64,000 bases of DNA from Triops longicaudatus (GCA_022885665.1 JAGQDJ010000094.1:146909-210908); one strand, 5' to 3'. Positions 1 through 13,808 are shown, numbered from the stretch's first letter. Translations and numbers: made by a program. The notes: a model not told the origin generated them from the letters alone.

Positions 1-1634
1 TTTTTCTAATTTGAGCGGTATTTTAGTGGAAATATCCCCAAAGTTGGATCAGCCTTCTTAACTTATCAAGTCCTCCAAAGACTCCTGAGCTTATTATTTA
101 TTGTTCTCAAAGTCTTTCGACTCGAGTTTAACTTTTCAAGATTTTTCAAGTCCTCCAACTTTTCAAGATTTTTATGCAGAAAAAAATACTAGGAAATGTC
201 AAGCGTGATACAGAAAAAGTACTCAAATTTTTAGTTCTCCCGAAATGAAAAGATTTCGAACTATTTTTTTAAAATAAACCAAGCTAAGCCCCCACCCCTC
301 AAACAGAATGCTCCAGATTCACAAGTGAAATCATAACCTTTACTACCCAATAAATTAAAAAAAAAAACTATAACATTGTTTGCAAAATCAACCGTGAAGA
401 ACAACAGTGAAGTCGTTATATAACTGGCCATGAGCGAATAAGCTCCACAATGGCCTTCTTCCCGTGAAATATGTACGTAAAATAAAAGAAGTTGCTATAA
501 CTGGTACCTGCTTTCCACACGCTTATCCATAGTCAGATTAAGTTTCAAAAAGGTATAATAAAGTTTGAATGTGGCGGAATGCAGTGTACGACGCTTCTTG
601 GCACCCACAATTCGGCGCCTAGTGCCATTTCACAGCCACCCTCGCCACTACACAGCATATGCTAGGCGACAACCAGGCAAAGATGTTATATCGTTAATCT
701 TGGGCATTCAGTACTGTTTCTTGTAAGTAGAAAATATAGGCTATTTTTAGTACACTCGAAAAATACTCCATAGCTTGTAGTGGCTTTATACTCAAGGGGG
801 GTTGGAGGGTTGACCCCCCTCGAAATTTTCATTTTATAATAGGGAAGAAGAACCGCAAATGTCTAAAAAATTGCATAAGAAAAACCCCTCCAAACAAAAA
901 CCCTGTGTACGGCCCTGGCTCTGGGTATATTTGAATACACAGTTGCAAGTTCTGAAGTTCTTTTTTTGGTGAGTAGAATTCCTAAAGACGTTCTCATTAG
1001 TTCCATTCCTGTGGGGAATTTCTTTGGCATTTTTCTTCACCCTTGGCGTGTGAAATCCTTTTGGGGTGGTCCCTTGCCAAGCTTGTAAGCTTATCCTTGA
1101 GCAAGTCTTATTGCAGGAACTCGCTTTTTTTAATGACGATGAATTATAAGGTCGCGACGGTTACGGGTGAAGGAAAGGCGTTCTATTACGTCTGTATGGT
1201 GAGCGAGTTGTGGGCTTTTAACGTACCGTACACATGCATGCGAACTTGCAAGGGGAAGCTGAAGGCGTGAAAGAGGATTCCGAACTGAACGAGAAATGGG
1301 GAAGATAGGGAGAAATGACGCGGAAGGGGTGACATATTACAGAAAAAACTTTTTGAGTTATGGTACTCAAGGGACAAAGGCAAAAAGTATTCACTTCACG
1401 GCTTTACCAACTTCAAAAATAATCCAAAAATGTATAAACTATAACTCAAAAATTAACAAATTTATTGGGTTTCACCTGTAATAAGCTTCGTTTATGCTCT
1501 GGACAGTTAATAGTAATAATTCAACATTTTGTTATGTTATGTTCGGTAGTTTCGTAAATTTGAAGTATTTGTCAGAACTTTTAATACAATAACTTACTTG
1601 AATAAATACGTCCAGTTTTTCTAATGTGTCAACA
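1..1634. other. Intergenic, no gene recognised
   Basis: The stretch is A+T-rich with short open frames of at most 75 codons and no recognisable protein. Around 782-925 there is a run of CCCCCCTCGAAATTTT followed by a TGTACGGCCCTGG-like segment. That pairing resembles the degenerate ends of old DNA transposons, but no terminal repeats or target duplication can be defined. I see nothing else to annotate. Confidence 0.5.
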
Positions 1635-1705
1635 GCACGTGTAGTTCAATGGTAGAATTCTCGCTTCCCAAGCGAGAGGCCCGGGTTCGATTCCCGGCAC
1701 GTGCA
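1635..1705 (+). tRNA. tRNA-Gly (anticodon CCC)
   Basis: This 71-nt cloverleaf decodes the glycine codon GGG. The acceptor stem GCACGTG pairs with CACGTGC, followed by discriminator A. The D arm carries GTTCAATGGTAGAA. The anticodon stem CTCGC/GCGAG encloses the loop TTCCCAA, giving anticodon CCC. The T arm CCGGG-TTCGATT-CCCGG contains the B box GGTTCGATTCC. CCA is not encoded and there is no intron, as expected for a nuclear gene. About 20 nt downstream is a run of T residues that fits a polymerase III terminator. All stems pair without mismatch, so the gene looks functional. Confidence 0.97.
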
Positions 1706-2857
1706 GTTTTACAACCGTACTTTTTTTTTTTTAATCTACACCACTTTCCCTTAAGGTCGAAACTTATATATACCTCTTGAAATATAAATGTTGAAATACT
1801 AGTAAAATAAATAATTGCTAAAAGATAGCCAATAAGATTTTGAAAATTCTAGATGTTCCAAAATTTGGACCTAATTCAGTAACCCAGGCTTAAAACAATT
1901 CAGATTCATGTTATTTCTGTCCACGAAGAAATTTTAAATTTGCCTTAAAGCTTACTACTCATTTGGAATAATTCTACCGCACTTAAGCACTAGTATCTTG
2001 CAATACAGCTTTTGTAGGGAGAAATTAAAAAGGAGATTGTAGGGTAGATAGCTAATGAAACTACAGCCTCTAGTATCAGAATGCTTACCTTGGAGCCATG
2101 GAAATTACTTTACTCACCTTTATGTCACAAAAAGATTAAACTAACAAGGGAATATAAGTTTACTAAGCACAGGAATGAAAACAAATTTATTTTAAAGAAG
2201 TAGTTAGGGTCGCTTTAGAGGCTCACAGACTTGCGGCGTAAACATTTTTTGTGCATTGCTTTTGTACATACGGGCTTTCAGCCTTTTTGAATTAAAACTC
2301 TGAAAACTAACTATAGCTTGGCTTACGCAGAATTTTTATGCATCGCCTTAGAAAGCAGAATAGCGATCGGACTTTCAAGCTATTCGCAGAAACTCAAGTT
2401 TTCATTGCTTTGCGCCCGTATTGGGCACTCTAGAGTATTTTAAAGACCTACGTTCTGGACGATCCCAACGTGCTCTGAGTATTCAAAGACCTTAAAAACA
2501 AAGAACAACGGAAGGAGGAATTTTAGAATAATCACCCACGGAAATCGCTTGTTCCTTTACCTTCCCAAGTTTTCCTACAAAACCGTCGTCATGTAATCTT
2601 TTCACGAAAATTAAAAAGGAAATACCAAGATTGTCTGACTCTTGTGTGCATAACCCTTTTTGCGCTCTTCCGTCCGGGTCTCTGTTTCTCTGCTGTCCTC
2701 TTCGACGCTTCTTACTCGCGTCGGCTATTGTTGTTAGCTTCTGTCAAAGGAAAGCGCTTGGTGGCGGCGCACGTTCTTTTGTCCTCCTGCGATCAGGTGT
2801 GGTAATTTGAGCTCATTAGTAAAGAATTAAGGACAGGTGACCCGGCATTCTTCGAGC

Positions 2858-4164
2858 CACGTGTCATTCGGATTTAACCGCTATTGCCGACAGGAACCCT
2901 TCTTACGCCTGATTTAGGGCTATTTCTAACCCCTTTTGCTAGCCGTTGCCTTTATACGCCCTTGCCAAGGAAACAATAGTAACTCAGTGTAACCTGAAGT
3001 TACCACCAGGTTACCGGAGACATTCTACAAAGGAACGTCAGCAGGGCGTCTGAAAAGCTTGTATATTTTTGCCCGGTCGTCGTTCGATACCAAACCAAGC
3101 AAGACCTTATGCCGTGTGATAACAATACGTTGCTATCCACGTGTCCTCATCTATCCACGCCAAGTTTCGTCTTCCCTATCAACGGACCTCGTTTGACACC
3201 TGCTTCCCGTCAGGGTACGCACTGCGGTGTATTCAAGGCTTTCGACTTGGTTCCTAATTCGGTTTCACTCTTATTCTTTGTGTCAAAAGGAATAAATTAA
3301 AATCGAATAAAATAAAGTAAAAATAAGGGCTATTTAGTACAACTTGACAGACGTCTCTTAAAAACGTCAAATTCAATTTGCACTCTCTTGGTAAGGTATA
3401 TTATTGTTCAAGTCCGGAAACTTGTGAAACCTTCGGCTTCCAAGCAAGCCTACGAAAAAAAGGCGGGCATTTCGAAGCTGGCATGGGAGGTGATGGATTG
3501 TTGCAAAGTTGCGAGCTGCCAGACTTTTACAGTGTCACACGTGGTGCTGCTAAGCGTGAACCCATCAACCATCAACATCGTTAAGAAAGAGACATGTCCG
3601 CCTCCACCTCCCTTAACCTTTTCACCTTCCCAAATAAGCTTCCCAGTGTACTCTCATGCCATTTAGCTTCTTTCTCTCTGTTCGGGCTCTTTGCCACTCG
3701 TTTGTTCCTAGCACTTTGTCTCCAACAGTGTAAAAGTTTCCAAAGAGCTACGCACAAAATAAATTCATTAGAAGACCACACGTGTGTCCTCCTTAAAACG
3801 TATGCCATTCCCTTTTTCGACCGAGTACTGGACTGTGTGCTGGGGCTAGTGAATAAAATTTTAGAAAAAGGGCAGGAGACGGACGACATGTTCGCTATTA
3901 AACATGTTGACACACACGGGTTTATATGATATCTTAATATAATGTGCAGGTGCTAAAGGCTACTTTCTGGTTTCTTCTTTTCGACTCCTTTTCAACCATT
4001 CCAGTTTGACATCTGCTGACATACGTGCTTTTATTCTTTGGATTTTTCGTCATTTATACGCAAGTTGTTTACCGTTATAGGGTGGCTGATGTTCAACTGG
4101 GCTTAAGAGCCCAGGAATTATACACATGTGGAACTAAGTGACCGGTATTGAAATACCACACGTG
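2858..4164. promoter_or_regulatory. Cluster of five CACGTG E-boxes
   Basis: CACGTG occurs at 2,858, 3,138, 3,538, 3,779 and 4,159. Four share the extended form (A/C)CACGTGT. A random 1.3 kb stretch would hold about 0.3 copies. CACGTG is the class B bHLH site (Max/Myc, USF, Clock/Cycle, MITF types). Which factor, and whether the cluster is active, cannot be told from sequence. Confidence 0.35.
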
Positions 4165-7100
4165 TCCGCCAAATGTCTATTAAAAACGGAGGTAACATGA
4201 TGGAGCCGTTGCTTCTTGTAGTTCAAGGTACCGGGAAAAGCTTCCAAGCACGAAAAGCGAAATAGAACGCATGTAAGAAGGAAAACGGTCACCTGCGCAG
4301 GACACCGTTCTCCCAAGTTGGTTTATAGTCGCACATGATGACGAAACTCGATAAAGTCTAATGTGACCGAACTGGCGATACAGGCTTGGGTACACACAAG
4401 AAAAAAGGTACGGAATTCCGACACTAGTTATTCTCAATTGTGTTGGCTAATGGATCGCCAAATGTTGGCAATAATAGCTCTTTAGAAGGCTTAAGCACTG
4501 GCACCAAAACGGGGTCACATGTGCCACTGGCGGCTTGATAACAGTAGCTTTTAGTAATAATGGCCACTGAAAGTATAGCATTGTTACTGTTTGCGTTTCT
4601 ATTTATTTTCTATTTCTTACGTTACTTTCTTTGCTACTTTATTTTTATTTCATTTTTATGGTCTGTTTTATTGTCTTCTTTTATTTTCATTTTATTTGGG
4701 GTTTTAGTTGCTACTTGAGTTTCCATTTTTTGCCCCGCTGTTATGTTGATGGATAGGTGTACCGTCATATGCGGCGATATATAAACGCAACCTTGTTCTT
4801 TCAAGTTAGGTTTTTCCATCTTTTGAGATCACTAACGTCGATGCGCTGAATTCCTCTCGACAACTCGCATGTCTGTGCCTTCATATGCTCGCCGGAAAAG
4901 TCTTGGAAAGAGATCTCACTTTTTCTACAATGACGGCTCGGAAAAAGCGCGATGGTGACGACGAGGTGCACAAGATTAGTTGCAACAACGGGAAGTGACA
5001 GAGGCCAACTTTCTCACGAAGACGTTTGTGCGTTAAGTTGCTGCGTAGCTTCTTGTTTGGTTACCCACACACTGATCTGACGTGAGATTGGGAACAAACC
5101 TTATACTTTTTGATGATGGGTATATCTTCACAGAAAACTCCTCATACATAGAGTTTTCCCCTACTCGAGAAACTTTCGGTTTAAGCAGATTTGTCAACAA
5201 AGAAAGCAATTCATACTCCTTCAATTCGCCAGTCAAAAGTTACCACAAAAGGGGAGGGTGGGGGGTGGAAGGTTCCCAACAATGCCAACACATATGCTCC
5301 CCTTTTTAGTGCTATCTTCAAAAGACCTCCTTGACTTCTTTTTAACACTGGGACAATATGGGACACATGGGACACGATGGCTTGTTTTCATAGTCCCGGG
5401 ACAACAACAGAATTTGCCCAGGTTTTGTTCGTGTATAGCTAACCAGACAACTCTCCAACCCCTTTTTTCATTGATTCAAGTGGTTTGGGAGGGTTTTTAG
5501 GCCTTTTGTAGCGGTCCTTCCAAACTATCTATGAAACAAAAGCGAGCGATAAATATCGATCATGTCAAAGTTGAAAAGGGCAGTTGCGGGAGGAGAAAAT
5601 TGAAGTTCTTTTTGTGTACTTATTTACCTTGCACCGAGATTTATGGACGATGAGCTGGCAGTTCTTCTAGCCATTACTGATAAATTGTTGACAAGTTGAC
5701 CAGTTGGGGGTGGTCTTTGGCGGTCCTGGAATGCTCGTCGAATAAATTTAATGACCCTTCCACTCATAAAATCGAAGGGCTTTTTAGCTATCTATCTAGA
5801 ATTTTCTTATTCGGGTGGAAATGCAAATGTTTCAACTGTTAATTCTCCACCACGGAATGGTTTTTAAGCTTTCGTTGTACTGATTTGTTACCCTTTTTCG
5901 AGCCGTTTTCTAGGTTATACTGCCATAAATTTGTCTAGTGGAAAAAGGCGGGGTTTCAATATCTGCAGCCCTTCTTTTTTTCTAGGGTGGGGGAGGTATC
6001 TGCCCTGAGTTGTTCTTTCAGAGCTTTCCTCAGGTTATTCGAAAAAAAAATTGTCGGGGGAGAGACGGGCTTTTATGTTTCTCTGTTGTTAAAGAACACG
6101 TCTAGTGTTTCAGCACAGCATTTCCAACCTTTTCTAACGAGATTTAAGACCCGAGAATCATGAATTTGTGTTGAAAGGAGGGGAGAAACGTCCCTCTTTC
6201 TTGTATTATTTTAGGCCTGTTGGACAACAAAAAGTGCATTTCCCTCCCAACAAGCTAAACTTGCTGACATGACGGGCGATTCGAGTTTTTTCCAGTTGCA
6301 TTGGTCAAGTCTCTCGGCCTTTTGTGTAATTTATCGGCCGACTTATGCCAGCAATGTGGCTGTGAAATATTCAGGAATGGACAGCTTGGTTTCGAGCTGC
6401 AAAATTAAAATGTTACCCATAACTTCCAAGATCATGTCTCTACCCACTTGCATAGCACTGCGTCAGCATGTCTTTTCTTTCCTGTATCTCTTTTTCTACA
6501 TATGGAAATGGCATCTACAGCTGACAAAGTTTTTCGGTATTATCATCAAGATTAAACCATAAGCTACTTGTTGGGAAAACTTCGGCTTTGTTTTATTCTG
6601 AAAACTCATTTCTCATGGCGTTTCGAGGTACAGTGAAACTCGTCTTAGCCTTCAGTGTTTGGTAAAGGGATGTTTGGAAAAAGTGGTTCTCCGTGGTCAG
6701 GTGGCTCGTTCGTGTTCTACCTTTCCACACGTTGTCATTTCCAGCTTGTCAAACTGAGTAACATCTTCTTCGGGGCTGGCCCCGAAAACTTGCCAAGGCG
6801 CATATATAGCAGAAAACAGAAAGGTCGCCTTTTACCGTGTTACAACGAGGGTAGAGCCCCCAAACCTTCACACTCGCCCATGATAACATCGGTTATGTCC
6901 ATCCTAGCTACCCCGGTGCCTGTCCTGCGTGTCCGGATGCCCTTTAAAGCTTGAGAACCACGAAGCGCAAAATCATGTTTTGCACTTACAGTTTGGCTCT
7001 GGTCGTATAATACTTTTATGGCATTTTTATGTAATTTATCGACCAAAACTGGCAACGATCGCTCAAAGCGGACAGTTTAAACGACTTGGAATAAGATTCG

Positions 7101-9699
7101 AATGAAATAAGAAATCGAATCTTCATGTCCTTACGTAGTATTGAGATTTTTCGAGCTGCGAAAACACAATAATATGTACCTTTGTTAGGAAGATTGTGAA
7201 ACTATTAATAATAATGTTATTCACGAAATAATCCACCAAAAATTTCCTTATATTTCTCGTCTTGCATCATGACACGGCAAAAATGATCGTAACAACATTA
7301 AATAGGTTTTATTGCTACTGTATTTAGTTAAGCTTTTAAGCATGTTGTGTTCTAGAAAAGTTTCAAAGGTTTAAAATTCACGAGAATTCTGCATAATTTC
7401 TAAAGTCGATGAAAGTAACCGAATCTCAATGATGCTCCTTTGCGAATTGTGTAATTAAAGTAAGTGTTAAATGAAATGAAATCGAAATTAAAGTTACCAC
7501 TGGTAAGGTTGAGCTGTTTAACTTACAGAAAAAACACACAATAATGTCGTATAAAATGTTTAAATTTTATTGCGCTTTTCTAACTGATTTAGTTATTATT
7601 TTCAGGTTTTAATCAATCATTGATAAGAAAGTTTGTTAAATATTAAAAATGTTGTAAAAAATACGGTAAAATCGGTTATAGCGTACCCACCGGGAGCAGA
7701 AAAATCGAATTCGTCATCCCAAGTTCGTTCGTGGACTAAACGCTTTTCCTATTCATTTACATGCAAGGCACCTTAAAACTCGTCCGCTATAGCAGTAAGT
7801 TCTTTATTACGAGATTTTACTCTAAAATAAATATAGAAACTTGATCAAAGCAATTGTTGATGATGTCAATTGGTGGAACTATGCACAAAAGCTAAACCGA
7901 GATTGCCTTTCTTTCTGGTCAGGTTTTATTTTCCGACACGGCACAAACCTCGTAACAATTGTATGTAACCTTAATGAAATTTTTGCAGATTGCCTTTAAT
8001 ATCTTTCACCCGAGTCATTTTGCTCATTTTTCTTCAATATATGCTCACCGTTTATCTGTAGATTCTTTTATATAGACTAAAGCCTCGCTATTACGGATAT
8101 CAATTATAAGGGGTGGCTATTATATACAAGTTATCCGCTACACGGACAAAGTTGCCAGCCCTTTGGGTGTCCATTTAAACTAAGTATTACTCTGTTTAAA
8201 GAGTACGTGAAATTAATTACACTGAAACAAATTCCATTATCAGGCAACTTGTTTTCCGAATTTTTCCTTCACATTTTAACTTAAGCAAGCGTATTACGTA
8301 ATTTTTTCGATTTAGTTCTTGCTAAACTAGTAGCTAAATTCTCGATCAAACATGTGAACCTTTCGCATTTTGAACTATCCGAGTTTGATCTTCCCACGTC
8401 ATGGATTTCGTAACGTACTTGTGGTTGAATTGTGCTAAGGAAAGTATGGCTAATATTGTGCATTTTCAACACAGCGGATCAGGAAGTATGCTTCAAGCTC
8501 TTAAGCTTGCTAGTGACAAGCGCTGCGATCCGACTTTTAGATATGTTATACGTTGCTATGTTATTTGCGAAGCTATTTTCTGCAACTTTTCTTTCAGTAA
8601 TTTTACATTATTAAGGCATTCATGTCTGTTTAACTATTGCGACAAAAATTTCACTTTTCTTGTGCAAAGTGAGTATGCATACTTAATGAAATTCCTGCAC
8701 TACGTTGCTCTTTTCGCGTAGTTGTTGTTATATAATTAAAGAATGATTAAAAGAATATCTCAACTTCACAAATTGTCTCTACAGGTCTTTAAAAACGCTT
8801 TTCATGTTCCGCCAACTTTAGATACACTAGGTTTACTAGATCCATGTCTCTTCTATGAGTTATGCATTATCCCTACTGGAATTTTTATATTTATGATAAC
8901 TTACCTTCGTTTCCAACTGGTGAAAAACGGCGAAGAATGTCTCTTCTGTATACGAGGAACGGTTGTCTAATGCTTGGCTAGGTTTGAAGTTATGCAAATC
9001 ACTGTTATGGTTTTCCAAGTCGCTGCGGAGCCAAGACATGCATCATTTGTCAAGCCAGCCAAATTGAGAGACCAAAATTTGTTGGACTCCTTTTTCTTCT
9101 GTGTCCATTCTCCCAGCTGTCTAGTTTTTTGGGTTGTGCTGACACGTAGCTTACTCTAAAACATATCCCTGGCACAAGAAGGAACAAAAGAAAGTCTTTT
9201 TGTATACCTTGATAAAATATTTGTCCATGAAATGTCTCCATTGATAGGAACGACACACCAGATTCGACTCCCAACCCTGAAAATTCTTATTTTGGTTTTG
9301 TGTCATTTTTATACCATTCGAGTCCTCTTTTAAACCCCACTAAACTAGAGAAGGGGAGACATAGCTATAACACGGTAGGAGGTCGAAAAATGATTGGAAT
9401 TCGTATGTGGATACAAAACATTGAAAAGACTACATGCTGACGCGATTCTTTAGCTTCATGGAAAAAAGGTTCGGGGTTGCCGTACTTTCATAAAGGCATT
9501 ACAAAATGAGGGGGGTTAGGGGTGTGAACCGAACGCAATTGCAGGTTTCAGTTGTCTCGACCAGTTATGTATTGAGGAGATGGTGACAAGCTGGGCTTTG
9601 GCGCGTGTTACAACAGACCCCCCCTCAGAATCAGGATCCAGAATTCAATGGCCACCCCTCTTACAAGTTCAGCTTTACGGTTGCCAGTCGAGTATGGCT

Positions 9700-9705
<6 letters not shown>

Positions 9706-9739
<34 letters not shown>
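9706..9739. repeat. 34-nt poly(T) tract
   Basis: An uninterrupted run of about 34 T residues followed by AAATAAAAG. It could be a simple homopolymer or the poly(A) tail of a minus-strand retro-insert. No AATAAA precedes it on the minus strand and no target-site duplication is evident, so a simple homopolymer is preferred. Confidence 0.8.
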
Positions 9740-9743
<4 letters not shown>

Positions 9744-12600
9744 AAAAGTTTACTCTACAGTGTCTCCACGGCAAGGATCTCAGGCGTTGGGCAAAGTGAG
9801 AACGAAAGCTTTCGGAAATACAGATATAAAAGTCAGCACGCATGAGATTAAGAACAACCGAAAATTTGTATTCTCCCAAGCTTGTAAAGGGAGTTTTGGC
9901 TTGTAAGTCTTGAAGTTGAATAATTATAGGATACGGTCTGCGACACTTGATGACGACCTATTTGCTTTTCCCATTTGGTAGGTATACTGGAGCAGTCCTA
10001 GGGGCAATGATAAGTCGTAAGATAGCCGTTAGTTTAGCTGCCCTTTCTTTCGAACAAGTGCACGAAAAAAAAAATGCTGCTACGTAGGGGATTCAGGTTT
10101 GGAAAGCGTTCAGTGGGGGGACTCAAACAGGTAATGGCAATTCATACAACAGAGACAAACCCCTTTGTTGTAAAAACTTGTGAAAGAGTTTACCCCCACT
10201 GAAGAACTAGAAAAGAGAATGGCTGAAAAAGCTAAGAGTAAAGGTACCAGTCATAAAATAATTATCCTTTTAGCGTTTTCGTTAAGAACCATCGACTGGG
10301 CTTGACAGTCTCAAGTATTTGCTTTTCCTAAACTGACCTTTTTGCCCGATATCCCCTACAGCTCTAGGCTGAACTTGTGTCTTGCACTTTAAAGAGTTGA
10401 GCTAGGGAATTTCGTGGTCATTTAAATTTCTTCCTTATCTCGCTGCGTTATATTCGGGAAATTACGTACGAAAGACAATGGCCATGCTTCCTTGATGTTA
10501 TTTCCCGCATGAGTCACGTTGTAACATTGGTCACTGAGGAGAAAGACACTTATCAAGACCAAGTTGTGAGGATAGCACGTAAGTAAAAAAAAGGGACAGT
10601 GCGAACCTTATCCAGATCCCGCACACATACGTGCATCACGGAGCTGCTCTGTTGCAGCAGGTCTTCTTGGTCCGTAACTCTGCAAGAATAACAACGGCAT
10701 GCGCAGGTAAGTCGAAATGTGGCTTTGGAGAGCTCTCTGGAAAACACGGTAAAAAAAGGAAAAAAAAATCCAGGGGAAGTTTTCGGGGTTCCTAGGACGT
10801 GGCGACATACGTCTTTGACAAAGACAAAGACATCGTCGGTTTGGTTGTCTCTTGCTGCTGCTGCCGTGCTTCTTGGGTTTTTCAGAATGAAGATTTCATG
10901 GTAAGCCAAGTCAAGATGTTGACAAGGCAAAGCTAAAAGAATGAAAGCGGAGTAAAGTAGACACTTTTCTTCCTTTTGGGGATGACCAAGTCCGTTTGGA
11001 AACACGAGTGGAGACAACTACTACTCGCCAACCAAATCTGAGTGCTCGATATTATTTTCAGCCGGCTTAACACTTGTCTTTCTGCTGCTTTAAATCTACC
11101 TTGTAAAAAAAGGAAGAAAAGAAAAGATAATCTCAGCTCAACCTCGGAGTTGTTGTGCTGCAACGCTGCGCTGTCGGCAAGTTTTTGTAATTCGTGGCAA
11201 TCATGCCCAGAATGCAGGATGCATTTGATAAGGCTTGAAATAGAAGAGTTGGGCTTTTTCAAACCCTACTTTGGACTAGCAAGTGGAATCTGACATTGTC
11301 CTTATTCGTCACTGATGATGTCGTCATTTTTCATCTGAGTACGTGTAACCCTTGTTGACTTTTCCCCCTTTGGAATCAGTGACACACGAACGTGGTCGGT
11401 TGTGCCTACAAAAATCGTTCCCTTGGAACTCCTTCGGCAAGCTTTAAAGAGGTAATTGCTACTCGTGTGTAACACGTAAACACCATGTAAGCTACCGAAG
11501 GTAAGCTCCGACAACCCAGCAATTAAGCCCTGAACACGTGAAATCGATTCGATCGCGATTCTCGAGCAGGCTTGCTGCCTACTTTATGCCCTACTTCGTG
11601 CTTATTATGTAGGAATACGAAATATGCGAGAACGTCGGCAGCCAGTTTTTCGGTGTGCAAAGAATGAGTGGGAGGAAAGCATATATTGTCGCCGGCAATA
11701 TGAAGACATCCAGTTTTCACCCGTCCGTTTGGACCTTCCTCGTTGCAGTAGCCAAAGTATTGATACACCTTTTGTGACGGTTGCCGTTGTCGTGTGTGGT
11801 TGCCCCGTTGGTTGGGTGACTGGTAGGGACTTGCTTGCGCAGCGGACATGGTTACACTGTTATCTGCAGCGGTCTTTCTTGGGCTTCGCTTGTCGTCAGC
11901 AGCAGAGTAGCAGCAACAAAACCCGTAGGAAAAGAAGCAAAAGTCTAAGAGGGCTTTGTATGTTCTGCTCGTCGTGCTGGATCCGATGAGTGCGATAAGC
12001 ATCAATTGTTGGCCAAGTCGAGGATAAAAAAAAGAGAGAAAGAGAGAGAACAGCGTTTGACAAAAAAGCTCAAGGTACATAATTGTTCCATTCTCTCATT
12101 GCAGTTTTACCTCTGCTCAGGCTTTATGTGCAAGATACAAGCACAGGTGAAGCGAAAGGAGAAGATGCTTCTCTGTTTGCTCTGGTTGAGATGTTGAGGG
12201 ATGCTGCATGGCGATGAAGGGCAACCACGAATTTCTCTAGTTTATCTGATGAGGTCGGACAATTGACTTCATCAAAGTGGCAACGAGGTCTACGTACTAC
12301 CTGGCTCAAACGGTTTTCTACCGTGTATGTTTGGCCTGACAGGAAAACACCTCCCAAATTCATCCCTGTCACCAACGCGACAATTCAGTTTTGTTCACCG
12401 TAACTCCTGCTACGAAGTTGCTTCCACTCTGAATTGACCTACCGAACGGAACTTTCTAGAACTGTGTTGTTCCTCCTTGTCACCTGCCTAGACTTCTTAA
12501 CGAGGTAAAAATGGATATCTTGCGTGGCTTTGCTGGCTTTTTACTGCCGTTGAGAAATTGTTTTCCAAGTCTTGTCTAAGTGGGAAGTTGGCACATTCGT

Positions 12601-12660
12601 AGGTACTAGTGGTTAACTAGTACGGGAACAAGAGAGCCCAAAGGGCGGCTGGTTAACCAG
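12601..12660. repeat. Paired short palindromes
   Basis: GTACTAGT at 12,603-12,610 is followed after 5 nt by its exact inverse ACTAGTAC at 12,616-12,623. The perfect 12-bp palindrome CTGGTTAACCAG lies at 12,649-12,660. A further ACTAGTAC follows just downstream. The function is unknown; a dimeric protein-binding site or the relic of a small element are both possible. Confidence 0.6.
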
Positions 12661-13795
12661 ATAGCCAGGAACAGGAACTAGTACTGCTTCCTTTTTCTGT
12701 CAATGAAGGGAAAACAGCGAAAGGTCTTTAGAAGGACTTTGTAGTTTCTTAACTTTAGTGTCATTTATTTTATGTGTTATACTATCCTAAGAAAACATCT
12801 GCACTGTAAATTCGTCTTATCCGGCCTCTATGAGACCCGACCCTAAGATCGACAATCCCAAAGCTGGTTTAATTGGGAAAAAAAGGGGAAAAATATCAAA
12901 ACGAATATTTTTTTTTAAATTTTAAATATATTTTTTCACCCACGTTTTGTCAACAGATCGTGACCGACGCGTAGTTCACAAGTCGGATAATTGACAAAAT
13001 CAGATTCACGTACTAAATGCATTAGAAAAACTTTAAAATAATTTATAGTTGAATAATAGTTGAGAAATACTTGCACTTTAATATATTTCTGTGTTACTAT
13101 TTTGAGAATTTCTCATGCTGCCTATGAGTAAAGGCTTTAAAATTAATTTAAAAACCTATACTATAAAGAAACAAAAAATCTGAAAATTGATCGGGAGTTT
13201 CCACCATCGCTTTGAAAAAACCGGAGTTCTATTGTAACTTATGTCAATTTTTATAAATAAAATTCCACTATTTTTAGAAATAAGTACAAGATTGCGTGCT
13301 TAACGTATTTTACATGCAGGATTTAAATATATTTTGTAAACATAGAATTGATATTTAGTGAGTTGTATATAAATATGGTTTAATGTATATTTTCGTGAAA
13401 CGTTTTCTTTAGTGGAGAACTCATGGGATCAGCGAATGTATTCAAGGGCCGGGATGAGGAAAAGGGATGGGTCGATTTCGATCTGATGTTGTGAACGGAA
13501 TTGGTTCAGTCAATGGTTTTCTTTGCCTTTTATGTACAGATAAGGGCTCGGTTGTAACACAGCTCTAGTAGATAATCGGTTACTCGGAGTCCACAGCGTT
13601 TTACGGTAGTCAATGTCCATAGATAATCTGGGCTGGGATTGGCACCCATAGTGACTGTCAGCAAGTGCAAACTCTTGGAAGTACAGGTAGCGGAGCCAAA
13701 AAGATCTACCATGGCTTAGAAATGGCTACGCATTGCGTTATGATGCAGCTTGGGTGGCGTAAGATACCCTGCTGAGGAGTAAGGCTAGAAGTCGT

Positions 13796-13808
13796 ATGCA
13801 AATGAGCA
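13796..13808 (+). promoter_or_regulatory. Octamer-containing 13-mer upstream of ap copy 1
   Basis: The sequence ATGCAAATGAGCA contains the POU octamer ATGCAAAT. The identical 13-mer recurs at 24,212-24,224, upstream of the second apterous gene. This copy is about 1.75 kb upstream of the first ATG of copy 1. The shared location suggests a common regulatory input, but chance cannot be excluded. Confidence 0.3.

Larger units (their letters stand above)
1706..12600. other. Gene-poor region upstream of the apterous pair
   Basis: No protein-coding exon can be supported here. A+T-rich tracts alternate with more balanced blocks (about 2.6-4.6, 4.8-6.0, 9.0-10.2 and 10.5-12.5 kb), a texture often seen around developmental regulators. 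The longest open frames are 154 and 185 codons, both on the minus strand near 10.6-12.1 kb; they have low-complexity or unremarkable composition and no known domain. Other contents are a CACGTG cluster at 2,858-4,164, a 34-nt T run at 9,706-9,739 and a possible degenerate element near 8,085-8,160. The likely role is cis-regulatory, by inference from position. Confidence 0.5.

Noticed and set aside
7672..8170. Further copies of the MITE-like family
   Set aside because: Phrases such as GTTATAGCGTAC and CCTCGCTATTACGG resemble element ends, but no pair of inverted ends can be matched, so they were not called.
9648..9879. Retrogene ending in poly(T)
   Set aside because: No polyadenylation signal, target duplication or coding similarity next to the 34-nt T run.
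10553..11017. 154-codon open frame on the minus strand
   Set aside because: No known motif, no upstream signals, and a competing plus-strand frame of similar quality. Treated as chance.
11523..12080. 185-codon open frame on the minus strand
   Set aside because: No recognisable domain, repetitive hydrophobic start, no splice-site support. It lies in a balanced-composition block where long frames arise by chance.
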